A DNA stretch of 64,000 nucleotides from JAJDFU01 sp964641965 (lineage in GTDB: Bacteria; Bacteroidota; Bacteroidia; Chitinophagales; Saprospiraceae): NCBI GenBank assembly GCA_964641965.1, contig CAZXLD010000025.1, positions 6,741 to 70,740 of the forward strand. The letters run 5' to 3'. Under the pieces are notes generated by a model that did no database searches, was not told the origin of the DNA, and was given only the letters and a program-made list of their open reading frames with translations. How positions within the stretch are numbered: position 1 is the stretch's first letter; the number at the start of each line of letters is the position of its first letter. Shown here piece after piece: positions 46,194 to 55,394 of this stretch. The translations under genes and the position numbers were made by a program.

Positions 46194-47471
46194 TTATCCT
46201 ACGGCGACTGCTTTACCGATAGTCGTACCAGAAGGAACGGTAACTCCTTTTTTCAATACGATCACTCCATTGCGAATGACATAGTGATCCGTTTCGATAT
46301 CCTCGAGGCTGTCATCTCCGCAAATCGTGACGTCATTGCCGACCCGGGTATTTTTCTCGATAATGGCTTTCTCAATATGACAGTTTTGGCCAATACCCAT
46401 GGGTACTCCATGCATAGGGTTCTGGATTTCCTCCAGGGTTTCGTAATAGTCATGGCCAAAAATAACGGAACGTTCAACTCGAGTTCCGTTACCGATCCGA
46501 GACCGTATTCCTACAATAGAGCGATTGATCTCATCTGCCATAATAATACATCCTTCTGCCACAACTGACTGGTTGAATCGCGTACCAAATACTTTGGACG
46601 GGGCCAAAAGACGTGGACGCGTGTAGATCATATATTCGTTGTCAAACAAATTGAACTCCGGAATATCATCGGTCATGGCAATATTGGCTTCATAAAAAGA
46701 TCTAACCGTCCCAATATCTTCCCAATAGCCTCCATAGGGATAGCTGAACACCCTGAAATCTTCCCCAATAGCAGATGGTATGATTTCCTTTCCGAAATCG
46801 ATAGAATTCGGATGCTCCTCAAACAACCTGATTAGCGCTTCTTTACGGAAAATGTAAATTCCCATAGAAGCGAGATAGATTTTATTTTGGCTGCTGTATT
46901 TTTCCTCCACAGGTGATGACCAGTCCCCTAATAAGTCCTGGCTTGGCTTCTCAATAAAACTACTGATCATACCTTCTTGATCGGTTTTCAGAATACCGAA
47001 AGCCGAAGCTTGTTCTGCGATCACCGGAATCGTGGCAATGGTCACATCTGCGTCTCGATTGACATGAAAGAGTGCCAATTCCTCGAAATTCATTTGGTAC
47101 AGTTGATCTCCGGAAAGGATCAGAATGTAATCGTAGTTATGGTTGGCCAGGTGATGCATGGTCTGGCGTACAGCATCAGCAGTTCCCTGAAACCAGTCGG
47201 CGCTGGTGGGAGTTTGTTCTGCCGCCAATATATCCACGAAGGCCTCTGAAAAATGATCAAAAGCAAAGGCATTCTTAATGTGCTGATTGAGTGAGGCCGA
47301 GTTGTACTGCGTCAGTACGAACATCCGTCGAACCCCGGAATTCAAGCAATTTGAAATCGGAATATCGATCAAGCGGTATTTCCCCCCTATCGGAACGGCG
47401 GGTTTCGATCGTTGGCTGGTAAGCGGATAAAGACGAGTTCCTGCTCCTCCACCAAGGATCAGAGCTATCAT
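46194..47471 (-). CDS. glgC: Glucose-1-phosphate adenylyltransferase
   Basis: 425 residues from the ATG at 47471 (MIALILGGGAGTRLYPLT); an ATG at 47483 adds four residues. It makes ADP-glucose from ATP and glucose-1-phosphate, the committed step of glycogen synthesis. The nucleotide-binding loop GGGAGTRLYPLTSQRSKPAV is intact, followed by GKYRLIDIPISNCLNSG, the catalytic region SGDQLYQMNFEEL and SFIEKPSQD. A C-terminal left-handed beta-helix (SIVGIRSRIGNGTRVERSVI) completes it. It follows glgA closely on the same strand, so both are probably one operon for glycogen storage. Confidence 0.94.
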   Translation of the reverse strand: MIALILGGGAGTRLYPLTSQRSKPAVPIGGKYRLIDIPISNCLNSGVRRMFVLTQYNSASLNQHIKNAFAFDHFSEAFVDILAAEQTPTSADWFQGTADAVRQTMHHLANHNYDYILILSGDQLYQMNFEELALFHVNRDADVTIATIPVIAEQASAFGILKTDQEGMISSFIEKPSQDLLGDWSSPVEEKYSSQNKIYLASMGIYIFRKEALIRLFEEHPNSIDFGKEIIPSAIGEDFRVFSYPYGGYWEDIGTVRSFYEANIAMTDDIPEFNLFDNEYMIYTRPRLLAPSKVFGTRFNQSVVAEGCIIMADEINRSIVGIRSRIGNGTRVERSVIFGHDYYETLEEIQNPMHGVPMGIGQNCHIEKAIIEKNTRVGNDVTICGDDSLEDIETDHYVIRNGVIVLKKGVTVPSGTTIGKAVAVG

Positions 47472-47491
47472 GTTGATGACCATTATTTTAT

Positions 47492-48937
47492 CTATTTAGT
47501 AAGTTGAAACAATTCTTCATAAAGGTCCGCATAAGCTTTTGCTGACCGTTGCCAGGAAAAGTCAGCTGCCATATCTCGCTTGCGAACTTCCGTAAATAAT
47601 TCAGGATCCGTATAAAGGGCTGCGGCTCGCCGCAGGGCCATTTCTGCTTCGTCCAGGTTGAACTCGTCAAACCGAATGCCCAAGCCATTATCCGGATCTT
47701 CCTCCAGATCTATTACAGAGTCCTTTAACCCTCCAACAGTCCGTACAACAGGGATGGTACCATATCGCATGCTGTACATTTGATTCAGGCCGCATGGCTC
47801 TATCCTGGAAGGCATCAGAAGAAAATCGGACCCGGCGTATAATTGGTGCGCCAAGCCTTCATTGTATTCCAACGCACAATCAAAAAAACCGGGATGGTGG
47901 TAGGTCAACGCCTTGAACGCTTCGTGTAAATGCGCCTCACCAGTTCCCAATACCAGATAGGTCATGGGCACTTCATCTTCTATCAGTCGACCAATCAGGT
48001 CAGGTAAAAGATCTCCCCCTTTTTCCCGTACCAATCGTCCGATAAAAGTAGCGATCGGATAACCTTCCTTCAAATTGAAACGCTGGTAAAGCGGCTCCTT
48101 GTTCGCCCTTTTAAAAGCCTCCAAATCGCCTTCATATCGGGCAGCCAGGAAGGAATCCTTCTGCGGGTCCCACACATCTGTGTCGATCCCATTAAGAATA
48201 CCGACCGATTTTTCCTCCTCGTGTTGAAGTAACCATTCCAACCCATTGGCGTCGGTGCGAAGCTCCTGCAGGTAATTTGGAGATACAGTAGTGACACGCC
48301 AAGCCGTTTTAATACCGGTGGCAAGAGGATTGATTTGATAGTTCCAATCCAGGATTCCTCTGGCGTCGGGATGAATAGGCGGTAAGAGCGATTCCCGATC
48401 CCATCCAAAGCCTCCGTGATATTCCCCGTTGTGAATGGTAAATACAGTAGGCAGGTTTTTAAGGAGGCCGAATGGCTCACTATGTTGGACCAAGAATGGG
48501 ATCAGTCCCGTATGATGATCATGACAATGGAGCAGTTTCGGGCGTTTCTTAAGGTGATAAATCCAGTCTATAGCCGCCTGCTGAAAACACAAAAATCGTT
48601 CTACATCATCTTGATAATACCATCCCCCCGGATCTGCATAAATACCCTGGCGATCAAACTTCCCCGGAATGTTCATCAAAAAAAGTGGAAACCCCAAGGG
48701 ATCTCCAATGACCCGCTCAACTGCAAATGGAATGGTCAACTTTCCCAGGTGGGTAACCCCGGCATATTCGTATTCCAGCTCTTGCTTTAGGATCCAGGGC
48801 GTGTGATATTTGGGCATTATTACAGCCGAACGGTGACCTAGCTGGTTTAAATACTTTGGAAGTGCTCCTACCACATCGGCGAGTCCGCCGGCCTTGGCTG
48901 CAGGATAGCATTCGGCACTGATGTGTAGGATTTCCAT
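47492..48937 (-). CDS. glgA: Glycogen (starch) synthase
   Basis: 481 residues from the ATG at 48937 (MEILHISAECYPAAKAGG); the frame extends two codons to a TTG. This GT-B glycosyltransferase (GT5) transfers glucose from ADP-glucose to the growing glucan. The ADP-glucose motif KAGGLADVVGALPKYL, the segment TVFTIHNGEYHGGFGWD, the catalytic IGRLVREKGGDLLPDL and MPSRIEPCGLNQMYSMRYG are all present. It is followed a few base pairs later by glgC. No branching or debranching enzyme is in the window. Confidence 0.94.
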   Translation of the reverse strand: MEILHISAECYPAAKAGGLADVVGALPKYLNQLGHRSAVIMPKYHTPWILKQELEYEYAGVTHLGKLTIPFAVERVIGDPLGFPLFLMNIPGKFDRQGIYADPGGWYYQDDVERFLCFQQAAIDWIYHLKKRPKLLHCHDHHTGLIPFLVQHSEPFGLLKNLPTVFTIHNGEYHGGFGWDRESLLPPIHPDARGILDWNYQINPLATGIKTAWRVTTVSPNYLQELRTDANGLEWLLQHEEEKSVGILNGIDTDVWDPQKDSFLAARYEGDLEAFKRANKEPLYQRFNLKEGYPIATFIGRLVREKGGDLLPDLIGRLIEDEVPMTYLVLGTGEAHLHEAFKALTYHHPGFFDCALEYNEGLAHQLYAGSDFLLMPSRIEPCGLNQMYSMRYGTIPVVRTVGGLKDSVIDLEEDPDNGLGIRFDEFNLDEAEMALRRAAALYTDPELFTEVRKRDMAADFSWQRSAKAYADLYEELFQLTK

Positions 48938-49105
48938 TGACAAGTGTGTTCTTTCGGGAAAATATGAATTTTGCCTATAAAACCTTAGTAAATAGAAATC
49001 AAGATTGGGGCCGAATAGATATTAATTGGAAAAAAGGTATCTAATGATTTAAAGACCTAAGAGATGCTAAATTAGACCAAAAGGATTTCTCCAAAACCTA
49101 TTTAA

Positions 49106-49228
49106 TCAATCCGTTTTCAACTTGTCCTTTCGAGCCGCAACCTTTTTCTTTCGCTTTTTAGGCCGGGTTTTTCCATGCGATTTTCTCCAAATCTTGCCTT
49201 TGCGCGTCTTCTTGTCGCCTTTACCCAT
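49106..49228 (-). CDS. 30S ribosomal protein bTHX
   Basis: A 40-residue, extremely basic protein starting MGKGDKKTRKGKIWRKSHGK and ending in KDKLKTD. It matches the small THX/Thx ribosomal peptide found in Bacteroidota and Thermus, which fills a cavity at the top of the 30S head. The frame is complete, with ATG at 49228 and TGA at 49106. It lies alone between glgA and the GH3 gene on the minus strand and is easily missed because of its size. Confidence 0.88.
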   Translation of the reverse strand: MGKGDKKTRKGKIWRKSHGKTRPKKRKKKVAARKDKLKTD

Positions 49229-49295
49229 ATCAATGATTATTAAGAGGTTAGCTGAAGAAGATACAGGTTTTTGTTCTATACTGAAACCCGAATGA

Positions 49296-50798
49296 TCAAG
49301 CCATCACATAACCGGTCAGATAATCCGCCAACGAACGGTCATTCGCCAAGCGGGGTACTTTGTTCTGTCCGCCGAGCTTGCCTTGGCTTTTCATGTAGCG
49401 CCTGAAAGCATCTCGCTGAAGCCTCCGCACTTTCAAAGGTTGCAAAATCTTGCCTTCGATCAGATCACGATAGTAAATATTTTGATGTACCATCTCCTGG
49501 TCTAACTTCCTGGCAAAGGATTCCAGATCTTTGGGCGAGGTACCAAACTCGACAAACCATTCGTGGAAGGGTGTGCCTCCGTCAGGTGGATTCACTTGGG
49601 GGGCAACCGTAAATTCGACGATCTGGACCTCCTCCTGTCCAGCTATTTTGAGCATAGCTTCCTCTACCTCCTTCCCGATTACGTGCTCCCCAAACGCAGA
49701 AATAAAGTGCTTGATACGGCCGGTTACGCGCAATCGGGGCGGATTCAGTGACAGAAATTCCACCGTATCCCCAATATTATACCCCCAAAGTCCGGCATTG
49801 CTATTGATAAGCACCGCATAGTTGACCCCTGTCTCTATTTCGCTCAAGGATAATCGAGTGGGATGGGCATTGAAAATTTCACCTGCTGGAACAAATTCAA
49901 AAAAGATCCCCGACCTGGCATTTAGCAACAACCCCTCACTTTCAGGTTGGTCTTGAAAGGCAATAAATCCTTCCGAAGCAGGGTAGGTCTCCACACTGTC
50001 GATCCGTTCTCCGACCAAAGCCTCCAGCTTGGCACGATAGGGCTCATAATTGACTCCCCCGTAAACGAACATGCTAAAATTGGGAAACAATTCTTTTACC
50101 GTTGACTTACCCGAGCGCTCCAATAACCGCTCATAATACATTTGCACCCAGGGCGGTATACCACTGATCAAACGCATATCCTGATGAAGCGTTTCTCCCA
50201 CTATGGCATCCAGCTTTTCTTCCCACTCCTCCATGCAATTCGTAGTATAGCTAGGCATCTGACTCGTGCGCAGCCAGGCCGGTACCTGATGATTGACAAT
50301 ACCCGAAAGCCGTCCAGTGGGTATCCCACCAATGTCTTCCATCTCTGGACTACCCGAAAGAAAAATCATTTTTCCATCCAGCCAAGACCCTCGCCCCGAC
50401 CTTCCATAAAAGTTAAACAAGGCATTTCGGGCCGTCCCAAAATGGTTGGGCAGGCTGTCTTTAGTCAGCGGAATATATTTCACCCCGGAAGTGGTGCCCG
50501 AGGTTTTAGCAAAATAAGCAGGCCGACCTTTCCACAGGATATCCTTCTGGCCTGCTTTTATTTGCTCAATATAGGATCGAAGCCCCTCATAATCCCGAAT
50601 AGGTACTTGGGCTCTGAAGTCTTCGTAAGGAGTTTCTTTTGTTAGGCCATGATCCTTGCCGAACACAGTTGGCTCTACCCCCCGAAGCAGATCTCGATAA
50701 ACTTGTTGCTGCGCGGTAGCGGCTTGCCAAGCCCAACTTTCGATGGATCGCGCTATCCAACGCGAGACCGGCTTCAGTAATGCAGACTTCCAGGCCAT
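49296..50798 (-). CDS. GH3 family protein (acyl-adenylate/amide synthetase fold)
   Basis: 500 residues, the standard length of bacterial GH3 proteins. Plant GH3 enzymes adenylate jasmonate or auxin and link it to amino acids; the bacterial substrates are largely unknown. Family landmarks are the ATP-binding SGTTSGVKYIPLTKDSL, FVYGGVNYEPYRAKLEAL, ETYPASEGFIAFQ, NAGLWGYNIGDTVEFLS and RLRVTGRIKHFISAFGEHV. No signal peptide, so cytoplasmic. It sits 63 bp downstream of lolA in the same direction, perhaps co-transcribed. I cannot name the acid or amine it uses. Confidence 0.9.
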   Translation of the reverse strand: MAWKSALLKPVSRWIARSIESWAWQAATAQQQVYRDLLRGVEPTVFGKDHGLTKETPYEDFRAQVPIRDYEGLRSYIEQIKAGQKDILWKGRPAYFAKTSGTTSGVKYIPLTKDSLPNHFGTARNALFNFYGRSGRGSWLDGKMIFLSGSPEMEDIGGIPTGRLSGIVNHQVPAWLRTSQMPSYTTNCMEEWEEKLDAIVGETLHQDMRLISGIPPWVQMYYERLLERSGKSTVKELFPNFSMFVYGGVNYEPYRAKLEALVGERIDSVETYPASEGFIAFQDQPESEGLLLNARSGIFFEFVPAGEIFNAHPTRLSLSEIETGVNYAVLINSNAGLWGYNIGDTVEFLSLNPPRLRVTGRIKHFISAFGEHVIGKEVEEAMLKIAGQEEVQIVEFTVAPQVNPPDGGTPFHEWFVEFGTSPKDLESFARKLDQEMVHQNIYYRDLIEGKILQPLKVRRLQRDAFRRYMKSQGKLGGQNKVPRLANDRSLADYLTGYVMA

Positions 50799-50861
50799 TC
50801 CCCTTGTGCAATTGATTAATGGAGCAAGATAGCTATTGTTCGGTCCTGGTTTGCCGGAAAC

Positions 50862-51554
50862 CTATTGACGAAGGTCCTCTACATAATAGCCCGGATAATC
50901 TTCTTTGGAAAAAGTAAAAAAACTAGCCCCCAGATCGTTTCCAGGGCTAAAATCTTTAAATCGAACCGAATAACGTGCCCCATCCCGGCCAAAGGAAATG
51001 ATCTGAATAGGCTGTTTCTCCTTTTTGTCGATTTCAAGCCGCAGCTTAAAAAATTCTGTGTCCTCCTGGATAGGTTTGAATTCGATTTGTTGAATGATCT
51101 GATTTCCCTGAGCCAATTCGTTGACCAAGGCGTAGACAAAATCTCCACTTTTATAAAAAGAAAATAGGGATTGTGGAGAAAGGACGCTCATTTCTTCTTC
51201 TTCGGGCATGTCATTGATCTGCACCTCTTTATTACTGTGCAAAATGACGTAAAGAGCTTCTCCATTCGACACCATGGTTTGCGTTCCCAAGTCCAGCTTG
51301 TATTGATTCCCCTGTCGGATTAATTTACCTTGTTGAATTTCTTCAGTGGCCTCCGGGTTTTGAATGCCCAGTTCAAAATCTACGGCCAAGGAAGTATAAC
51401 TGTTGTATTTCTTACTTAAAGCGTCTAAAATCCGAGTCGCCTCGGGATCCGAATCTGCCGGATTGGTTAGGTTTTGTGCACCTGCCCGATTACCAATCAA
51501 AAAGCAAGCCATTAGCAAGAAAAATGATGGAAGAAATACGCCCGGACTTTTCAT
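50862..51554 (-). CDS. lolA: LolA-like outer-membrane lipoprotein carrier
   Basis: 230 residues. A signal peptide (FLPSFFLLMACFLIGNRAGA) precedes the unclosed beta-barrel fold of LolA: KKYNSYTSLAVDFELGI, GKLIRQGNQYKLDLGTQTMV, NGEALYVILHSNKEVQI and LEIDKKEKQPIQIISFGRDG. LolA shuttles lipoproteins across the periplasm to the outer membrane. Bacteroidota members diverge strongly from E. coli LolA and some may have other lipid-carrier roles. Neighbouring GH3 gene follows on the same strand. Confidence 0.85.
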   Translation of the reverse strand: MKSPGVFLPSFFLLMACFLIGNRAGAQNLTNPADSDPEATRILDALSKKYNSYTSLAVDFELGIQNPEATEEIQQGKLIRQGNQYKLDLGTQTMVSNGEALYVILHSNKEVQINDMPEEEEMSVLSPQSLFSFYKSGDFVYALVNELAQGNQIIQQIEFKPIQEDTEFFKLRLEIDKKEKQPIQIISFGRDGARYSVRFKDFSPGNDLGASFFTFSKEDYPGYYVEDLRQ

Positions 51555-51811
51555 AGGTCATTGGATTATTGGTCAATTAAAGTAAAGAAACGCCGTAGAC
51601 CTCCTATGGTTGGTTTAAAGAATTCTTAAATCTAAGTCGATAGGCTGAATTTACTTGAGCAGGCATGGATCAATGGATCCGTATGGATTTACCGATGCCT
51701 GTATATCGTAGGAGGTTAATGGGTGGTAAGAAGCTCACTATAAATAACTAAAAGAATGAAATCTCATGCTTTAAGTTCTTACCTTCCAATTGTATACCAA
51801 CCCTGTGAAAA

Positions 51812-52864
51812 ATGCGCTCAGTTAGTTACCTATATCCCCTGTTAGTATTTCTTATCCCCCTCACCGTCCTTTCTCAGGATACTTCCAGGAGTTCCCAAAA
51901 GCAAAGCATCTTTGACTTGCTCTACGTAAACGCAAATAGTCAACCCAAAATAATGATCGTGACCGATCTGGACACTTTGCTGTCGAAGGAGGTACAAGAG
52001 TTACCGGCCCAAATCCAATTTCAAACCGCAGATGGCACCAAGGAGAAATGGGACCTGAAACTGGAAGTACGTGGTCGTTTTCGGAGACGCGAATGCGACG
52101 TACCGCCACTTAAACTCAACTTTGTAAAATCTGAACTCAAAGAGCGTGGGCTATATAAATACGATGACATTAAGCTGGTAACGCATTGTTTGGATGCCGA
52201 AGAAGCCAAGGAAAATATAATCAAAGAATGGTTGGTCTATCAAATGTATGAACACCTGACTGAAGCATCCTTCCGGACTCAATTAATAAACATTGTTTAT
52301 AAAGATGACAATTCGAGCCTGCTCATTTCCAACATCGGTATTCTGATCGAAAGTATTGAGCAAGTCGGCAAAAGAATGGACCTCAAAGAATGTGACGGCT
52401 GCATGGGACTTACAGCAGAAAACTATCAAACTGAAGCACTGTTGCGCATGGCTGTTTTTCAGTACATGATCGGTAATACGGATTGGTCTGGTCATCTGGC
52501 CCGAAACATGAAAACCCTCGGTAAAAAAGGGGAAACCGTAAATCTCCTGCCCATTCCTTATGATTTTGATTTTTCTGCGCTGGTAGCCCCCTCTTATGCA
52601 ATTCCTACGAAGGAAGAACAAACTGCCTTGGGAGACCGGGTTTACCTTGGGGCTCCCCTGGAACCTCAACAATGCGAAGCCGTTTTAAATCAGTTTTCTG
52701 AAAACCGGGACCGTTTTTTCCAACTCATTAATTCCTGTGAAGCGCTTTCCAAGAATGCAAAAAAGGATATGATCAAGTACCTGGAAAGCTTCTACAAGGA
52801 ATTGGACAAAGGAAAACTATCCAAGACCATAGCCGAAGCCCAGCCATTAGAAACCAGGTATTAA
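51812..52864 (+). CDS. Secreted CotH-like (kinase-fold) protein, copy 1
   Basis: 350 residues with a signal peptide (YLYPLLVFLIPLTVLSQ). The pattern resembles CotH-type kinases: a glycine/arginine motif (LEVRGRFRRRECDVPPLKLN), then YDDIKLVTHCL, a helix EWLVYQMYEHLTEASFRTQL and GILIESIEQ. The putative catalytic-loop segment FQYMIGNTDWSGHLARN comes next, followed by PIPYDFDFSALV, which provides an Asp-Phe-Asp that could bind metal. CotH proteins are secretory-pathway kinases of surface proteins; assignment here is inference from pattern, not clear identity. The following gene encodes a diverged paralogue with the same landmarks. Confidence 0.7.
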   Translation: MRSVSYLYPLLVFLIPLTVLSQDTSRSSQKQSIFDLLYVNANSQPKIMIVTDLDTLLSKEVQELPAQIQFQTADGTKEKWDLKLEVRGRFRRRECDVPPLKLNFVKSELKERGLYKYDDIKLVTHCLDAEEAKENIIKEWLVYQMYEHLTEASFRTQLINIVYKDDNSSLLISNIGILIESIEQVGKRMDLKECDGCMGLTAENYQTEALLRMAVFQYMIGNTDWSGHLARNMKTLGKKGETVNLLPIPYDFDFSALVAPSYAIPTKEEQTALGDRVYLGAPLEPQQCEAVLNQFSENRDRFFQLINSCEALSKNAKKDMIKYLESFYKELDKGKLSKTIAEAQPLETRY

Positions 52865-53020
52865 AATTGGTTTAGGCTGGATTGCCTCTGCCATCAGGTG
52901 TTAAGAATAAATTAAAAAGTCCTCTTTTTAGGGGGATTCGACGAATGGCGGTATCCAAAGGATAGACGACTGCAACTGTTTTCAGATTTGCACTGTCCTT
53001 ACTAATAAATCGCCCTACTA

Positions 53021-54013
53021 ATGAAAAATGCTAGCTTATTCCTGGGTCATATTGGCCTTCTTCTTTTCTGTTCGCTCTCCACCCTTTCCGCAACTTTCTC
53101 CAACAGCCTCTTCGACCAGTTAGTCCGGGAAGATGAAGTCCTGGAAGTTACTCTAACCACAGATATCGAACAATTCCTACTCAATAAGAATACCAAGACT
53201 TGGCAATTGGCCGAAATGCAATACCTGAACTCCAACGGGGAAAAGCAAAAATGGGTAATCGAAATTCGCCCCAGAGGAAATTATCGCAGAAGAGTTTGTG
53301 ACTTCCCTCCTATCAAACTGAAGTTTCCCAAAAAGAAAATGAAGGAAATGGGGCTTGGCAAGCACAATGACCTCAAGCTGGTCAGCCATTGCCTGGCCGA
53401 AGAAGCAGATGACCAATTAGTAATGAAGGAATACTTGGTCTACAAGATGTTCGAAAGATTAAGTCCTCAAAAATTTAGGGTCCAGCTGGTGAAAATCCAT
53501 TTTATTGATGCCGCTAATCTGGATCGCTATGATGTGCGCTATGGTATTTTGATCGAGGATGAAGACGAGATGGCAGAACGGTATGAAGGTATCGTATGTG
53601 ACGATTGTTATGGCATGGAAGATATGGCTTTTGATCCCCACAATCAGACCACTATCCAATTGTTTCAATATATGATCGGGAACCATGACTGGTCATTGCG
53701 TTTAAATCGAAATGTGAAAATCCTAAATCTGGAAACCGGCAGAAAAAACTTGGCGGTTCCCTATGATTTCGATTTTGCACAATTGGTCAATGCCCCTTAT
53801 GCCGTGCAAGAGCCCGTATATCTGCCTGAACAAAACCCTGTGTTCCCTGAAGTTGGCCAGCAATTCCTCGACAAAAAGGAAGAAATTACCCTCCTTGTGG
53901 ATGAAGTCCCTCTTTTGACCGACAAAAACAAAAAGATAATCCAGAAACACCTCAAGGATTTCTATGCTTCACTGAAGAAATCACTGGCTTCTGCAAATAC
54001 GCAAGGGAGGTAG
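53021..54013 (+). CDS. Secreted CotH-like (kinase-fold) protein, copy 2
   Basis: 330 residues with a signal peptide (LGHIGLLLFCSLSTLSATFS). It shares with the preceding gene the motifs RPRGNYRRRVCDFPPIKLKF, NDLKLVSHCLAEEA, EYLVYKMFERLSPQKFRVQL, GILIEDEDEMAER, FQYMIGNHDWSLRLNRN and VPYDFDFAQLVNAPYA. The pair clearly arose by tandem duplication followed by strong divergence. The conserved GNxDWS-N and PYDFDF segments are the best candidates for an active site. Extracytoplasmic location follows from the signal peptide. Convergent with the small lipoprotein gene. Confidence 0.7.
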   Translation: MKNASLFLGHIGLLLFCSLSTLSATFSNSLFDQLVREDEVLEVTLTTDIEQFLLNKNTKTWQLAEMQYLNSNGEKQKWVIEIRPRGNYRRRVCDFPPIKLKFPKKKMKEMGLGKHNDLKLVSHCLAEEADDQLVMKEYLVYKMFERLSPQKFRVQLVKIHFIDAANLDRYDVRYGILIEDEDEMAERYEGIVCDDCYGMEDMAFDPHNQTTIQLFQYMIGNHDWSLRLNRNVKILNLETGRKNLAVPYDFDFAQLVNAPYAVQEPVYLPEQNPVFPEVGQQFLDKKEEITLLVDEVPLLTDKNKKIIQKHLKDFYASLKKSLASANTQGR

Positions 54014-54057
54014 TGCCAACGGGTTTGAACGAGTTCTGCTGGTATAAAGCATTGGGC

Positions 54058-54435
54058 TCATTCAAAATAAGCCTCTCTGATTTCCTCTATGTAGTCTAAC
54101 CTGGACAGGCGGCTCAATACTTGGGCATACTCTGGTTGGTGGGTATGACCAAGACATAAGATTTGACCTTGGGTACAACCAATTCGTCCTGGCGATCGTA
54201 AAAATTGAGCGGTTTCGTCTATGTTGGCCACTTCGCGCACTTTTTCTGAAGGAATACAAAATTCGTAGGACAAAGCTCTTTTCCCGTCGGAAGGGCCTAG
54301 CAAACCTTCTGCATCCAGATGATCCAGCGAAAAAGAAATCTTATTGGGAAATTGGGGTACATGTCTGGGCTCATAGGTACAACCCAAAACAATAAAAAGG
54401 ACCATTAGCCCTGTTATGTAGAGCCATGAAGACAT
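54058..54435 (-). CDS. Small putative lipoprotein
   Basis: 125 residues from the ATG at 54435 (MSSWLYITGLMVLFIVLGC), which gives a lipoprotein signal with the lipobox cysteine at about residue 19. The frame reaches a TTG at 54477, but a TACCTTTG promoter element covers that position. After the signal, the protein is unremarkable (SFSLDHLDAEGLLGPSDGKR, ILCLGHTHQPEYAQVLSRLS) with three further cysteines. No family recognised. Confidence 0.7.
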   Translation of the reverse strand: MSSWLYITGLMVLFIVLGCTYEPRHVPQFPNKISFSLDHLDAEGLLGPSDGKRALSYEFCIPSEKVREVANIDETAQFLRSPGRIGCTQGQILCLGHTHQPEYAQVLSRLSRLDYIEEIREAYFE

Positions 54436-54474
54436 GGGATTAATTGTTCCGTCTTTTCTTACAATAAGCTTTCG

Positions 54475-54482
54475 CAAAGGTA
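54475..54482 (-). promoter_or_regulatory. -7 promoter element of the small lipoprotein gene
   Basis: The minus strand reads TACCTTTG followed by C, a perfect TAnnTTTG. Transcription would begin near 54468, about 33 nt before the ATG at 54435, and excludes the TTG at 54477 as start. Confidence 0.4.
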
Positions 54483-54584
54483 CGATATCGCAAGGCTAAT
54501 CCCGATATTTATAGACCTTTAAAAGCATAGTGCCTGAAGTGAAAACAGGCCTGAAAACAAGCCTATTTGAAATGTCTATCTGGT

Positions 54585-55316
54585 ATGGCCAAAGACCTGT
54601 TCTCCACACAAGCAAATTGGTACGCTGCTTTTCGGCCCCACTATCCCCCCGAACTATACCCTATTTTGTTTAACCAAACACAGGCCTTTGATATTGCCTG
54701 GGACGTTGGAACCGGAAATGGACAAGTAGCTAAAGAATTGAGCACCCGATTCGCTCAGGTTTTCGCTTCAGATGTGAGTGAGGCTCAACTGGCTCAGGCC
54801 CCAGTCCTGGAAGGTGTCCGGTACCTGATCGCTCCAGCTGAAAAGACACCGATTCCAGACCATATGGTTCAGGTAACTACTGTTGCACAAGCCATCCATT
54901 GGTTTGACTTTCCTCTCTTTGCCAAAGAAGTCAAACGGGTTTCCGCCCCAAATGCAATCCTCGCTGTCTGGGGATATGCTTTTCCGGAACTGAGCCATAA
55001 ACTTGATCTCGTCTTCCAATCCTTTTATAATTCCCTGCCTTGGGATAGCAGGCGCGAATGGGTAAATCAGCACTACCGCTCCTTACCCCTACCCTTTACT
55101 CTTGAACAGGAGCACAACTTTACGATGGCGTTTCGCTGGCCGGTCCACTCCCTTTTCGGTTATATTAACAGCTGGTCTGCTTTTCAAGCGCTTAGTCCAG
55201 CCCAACAAGAACAACAACTGAAACCCATTCGAGAACAAGTAAACAGTCTTTCCAAAGATGTACTATTGGAGGTTCGGTTTCCTTTATTTTATAAACAGTA
55301 TCGGGTAAAAGGCTAA
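54585..55316 (+). CDS. Class I SAM-dependent methyltransferase (UbiE-like family 11)
   Basis: 243 residues from the ATG at 54585 (MAKDLFSTQANWYAAFRPHY); an upstream TTG adds six residues. The SAM-binding motif is AWDVGTGNGQVAKELSTRF, followed by ASDVSEAQLAQA and TTVAQAIHWFD, the typical pattern of the group that includes yeast TMT1-like trans-aconitate methyltransferase and many uncharacterised enzymes. No signal peptide. Substrate unknown. It is 78 bp upstream of the Old Yellow Enzyme gene. Confidence 0.88.
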   Translation: MAKDLFSTQANWYAAFRPHYPPELYPILFNQTQAFDIAWDVGTGNGQVAKELSTRFAQVFASDVSEAQLAQAPVLEGVRYLIAPAEKTPIPDHMVQVTTVAQAIHWFDFPLFAKEVKRVSAPNAILAVWGYAFPELSHKLDLVFQSFYNSLPWDSRREWVNQHYRSLPLPFTLEQEHNFTMAFRWPVHSLFGYINSWSAFQALSPAQQEQQLKPIREQVNSLSKDVLLEVRFPLFYKQYRVKG

Positions 55317-55339
55317 GCATCCAATGCCATTTCAGTTCG

Positions 55340-55371
55340 AGCGTTCAACCTTATTTTGGAACGCTTGTTCC
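55340..55371 (+). promoter_or_regulatory. Operator-like inverted repeats upstream of the Old Yellow Enzyme gene
   Basis: AGCGTTC (55340-55346) and GAACGCT (55359-55365) bracket a TATTTTG sequence that resembles a -7 element. A second dyad, GGAAC and GTTCC (55358-55371), overlaps the right arm. The arrangement fits a repressor operator over a promoter, but no regulator gene adjoins it. Confidence 0.35.
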
Positions 55372-55394
55372 AGAATAAAAACATCCAATATATC

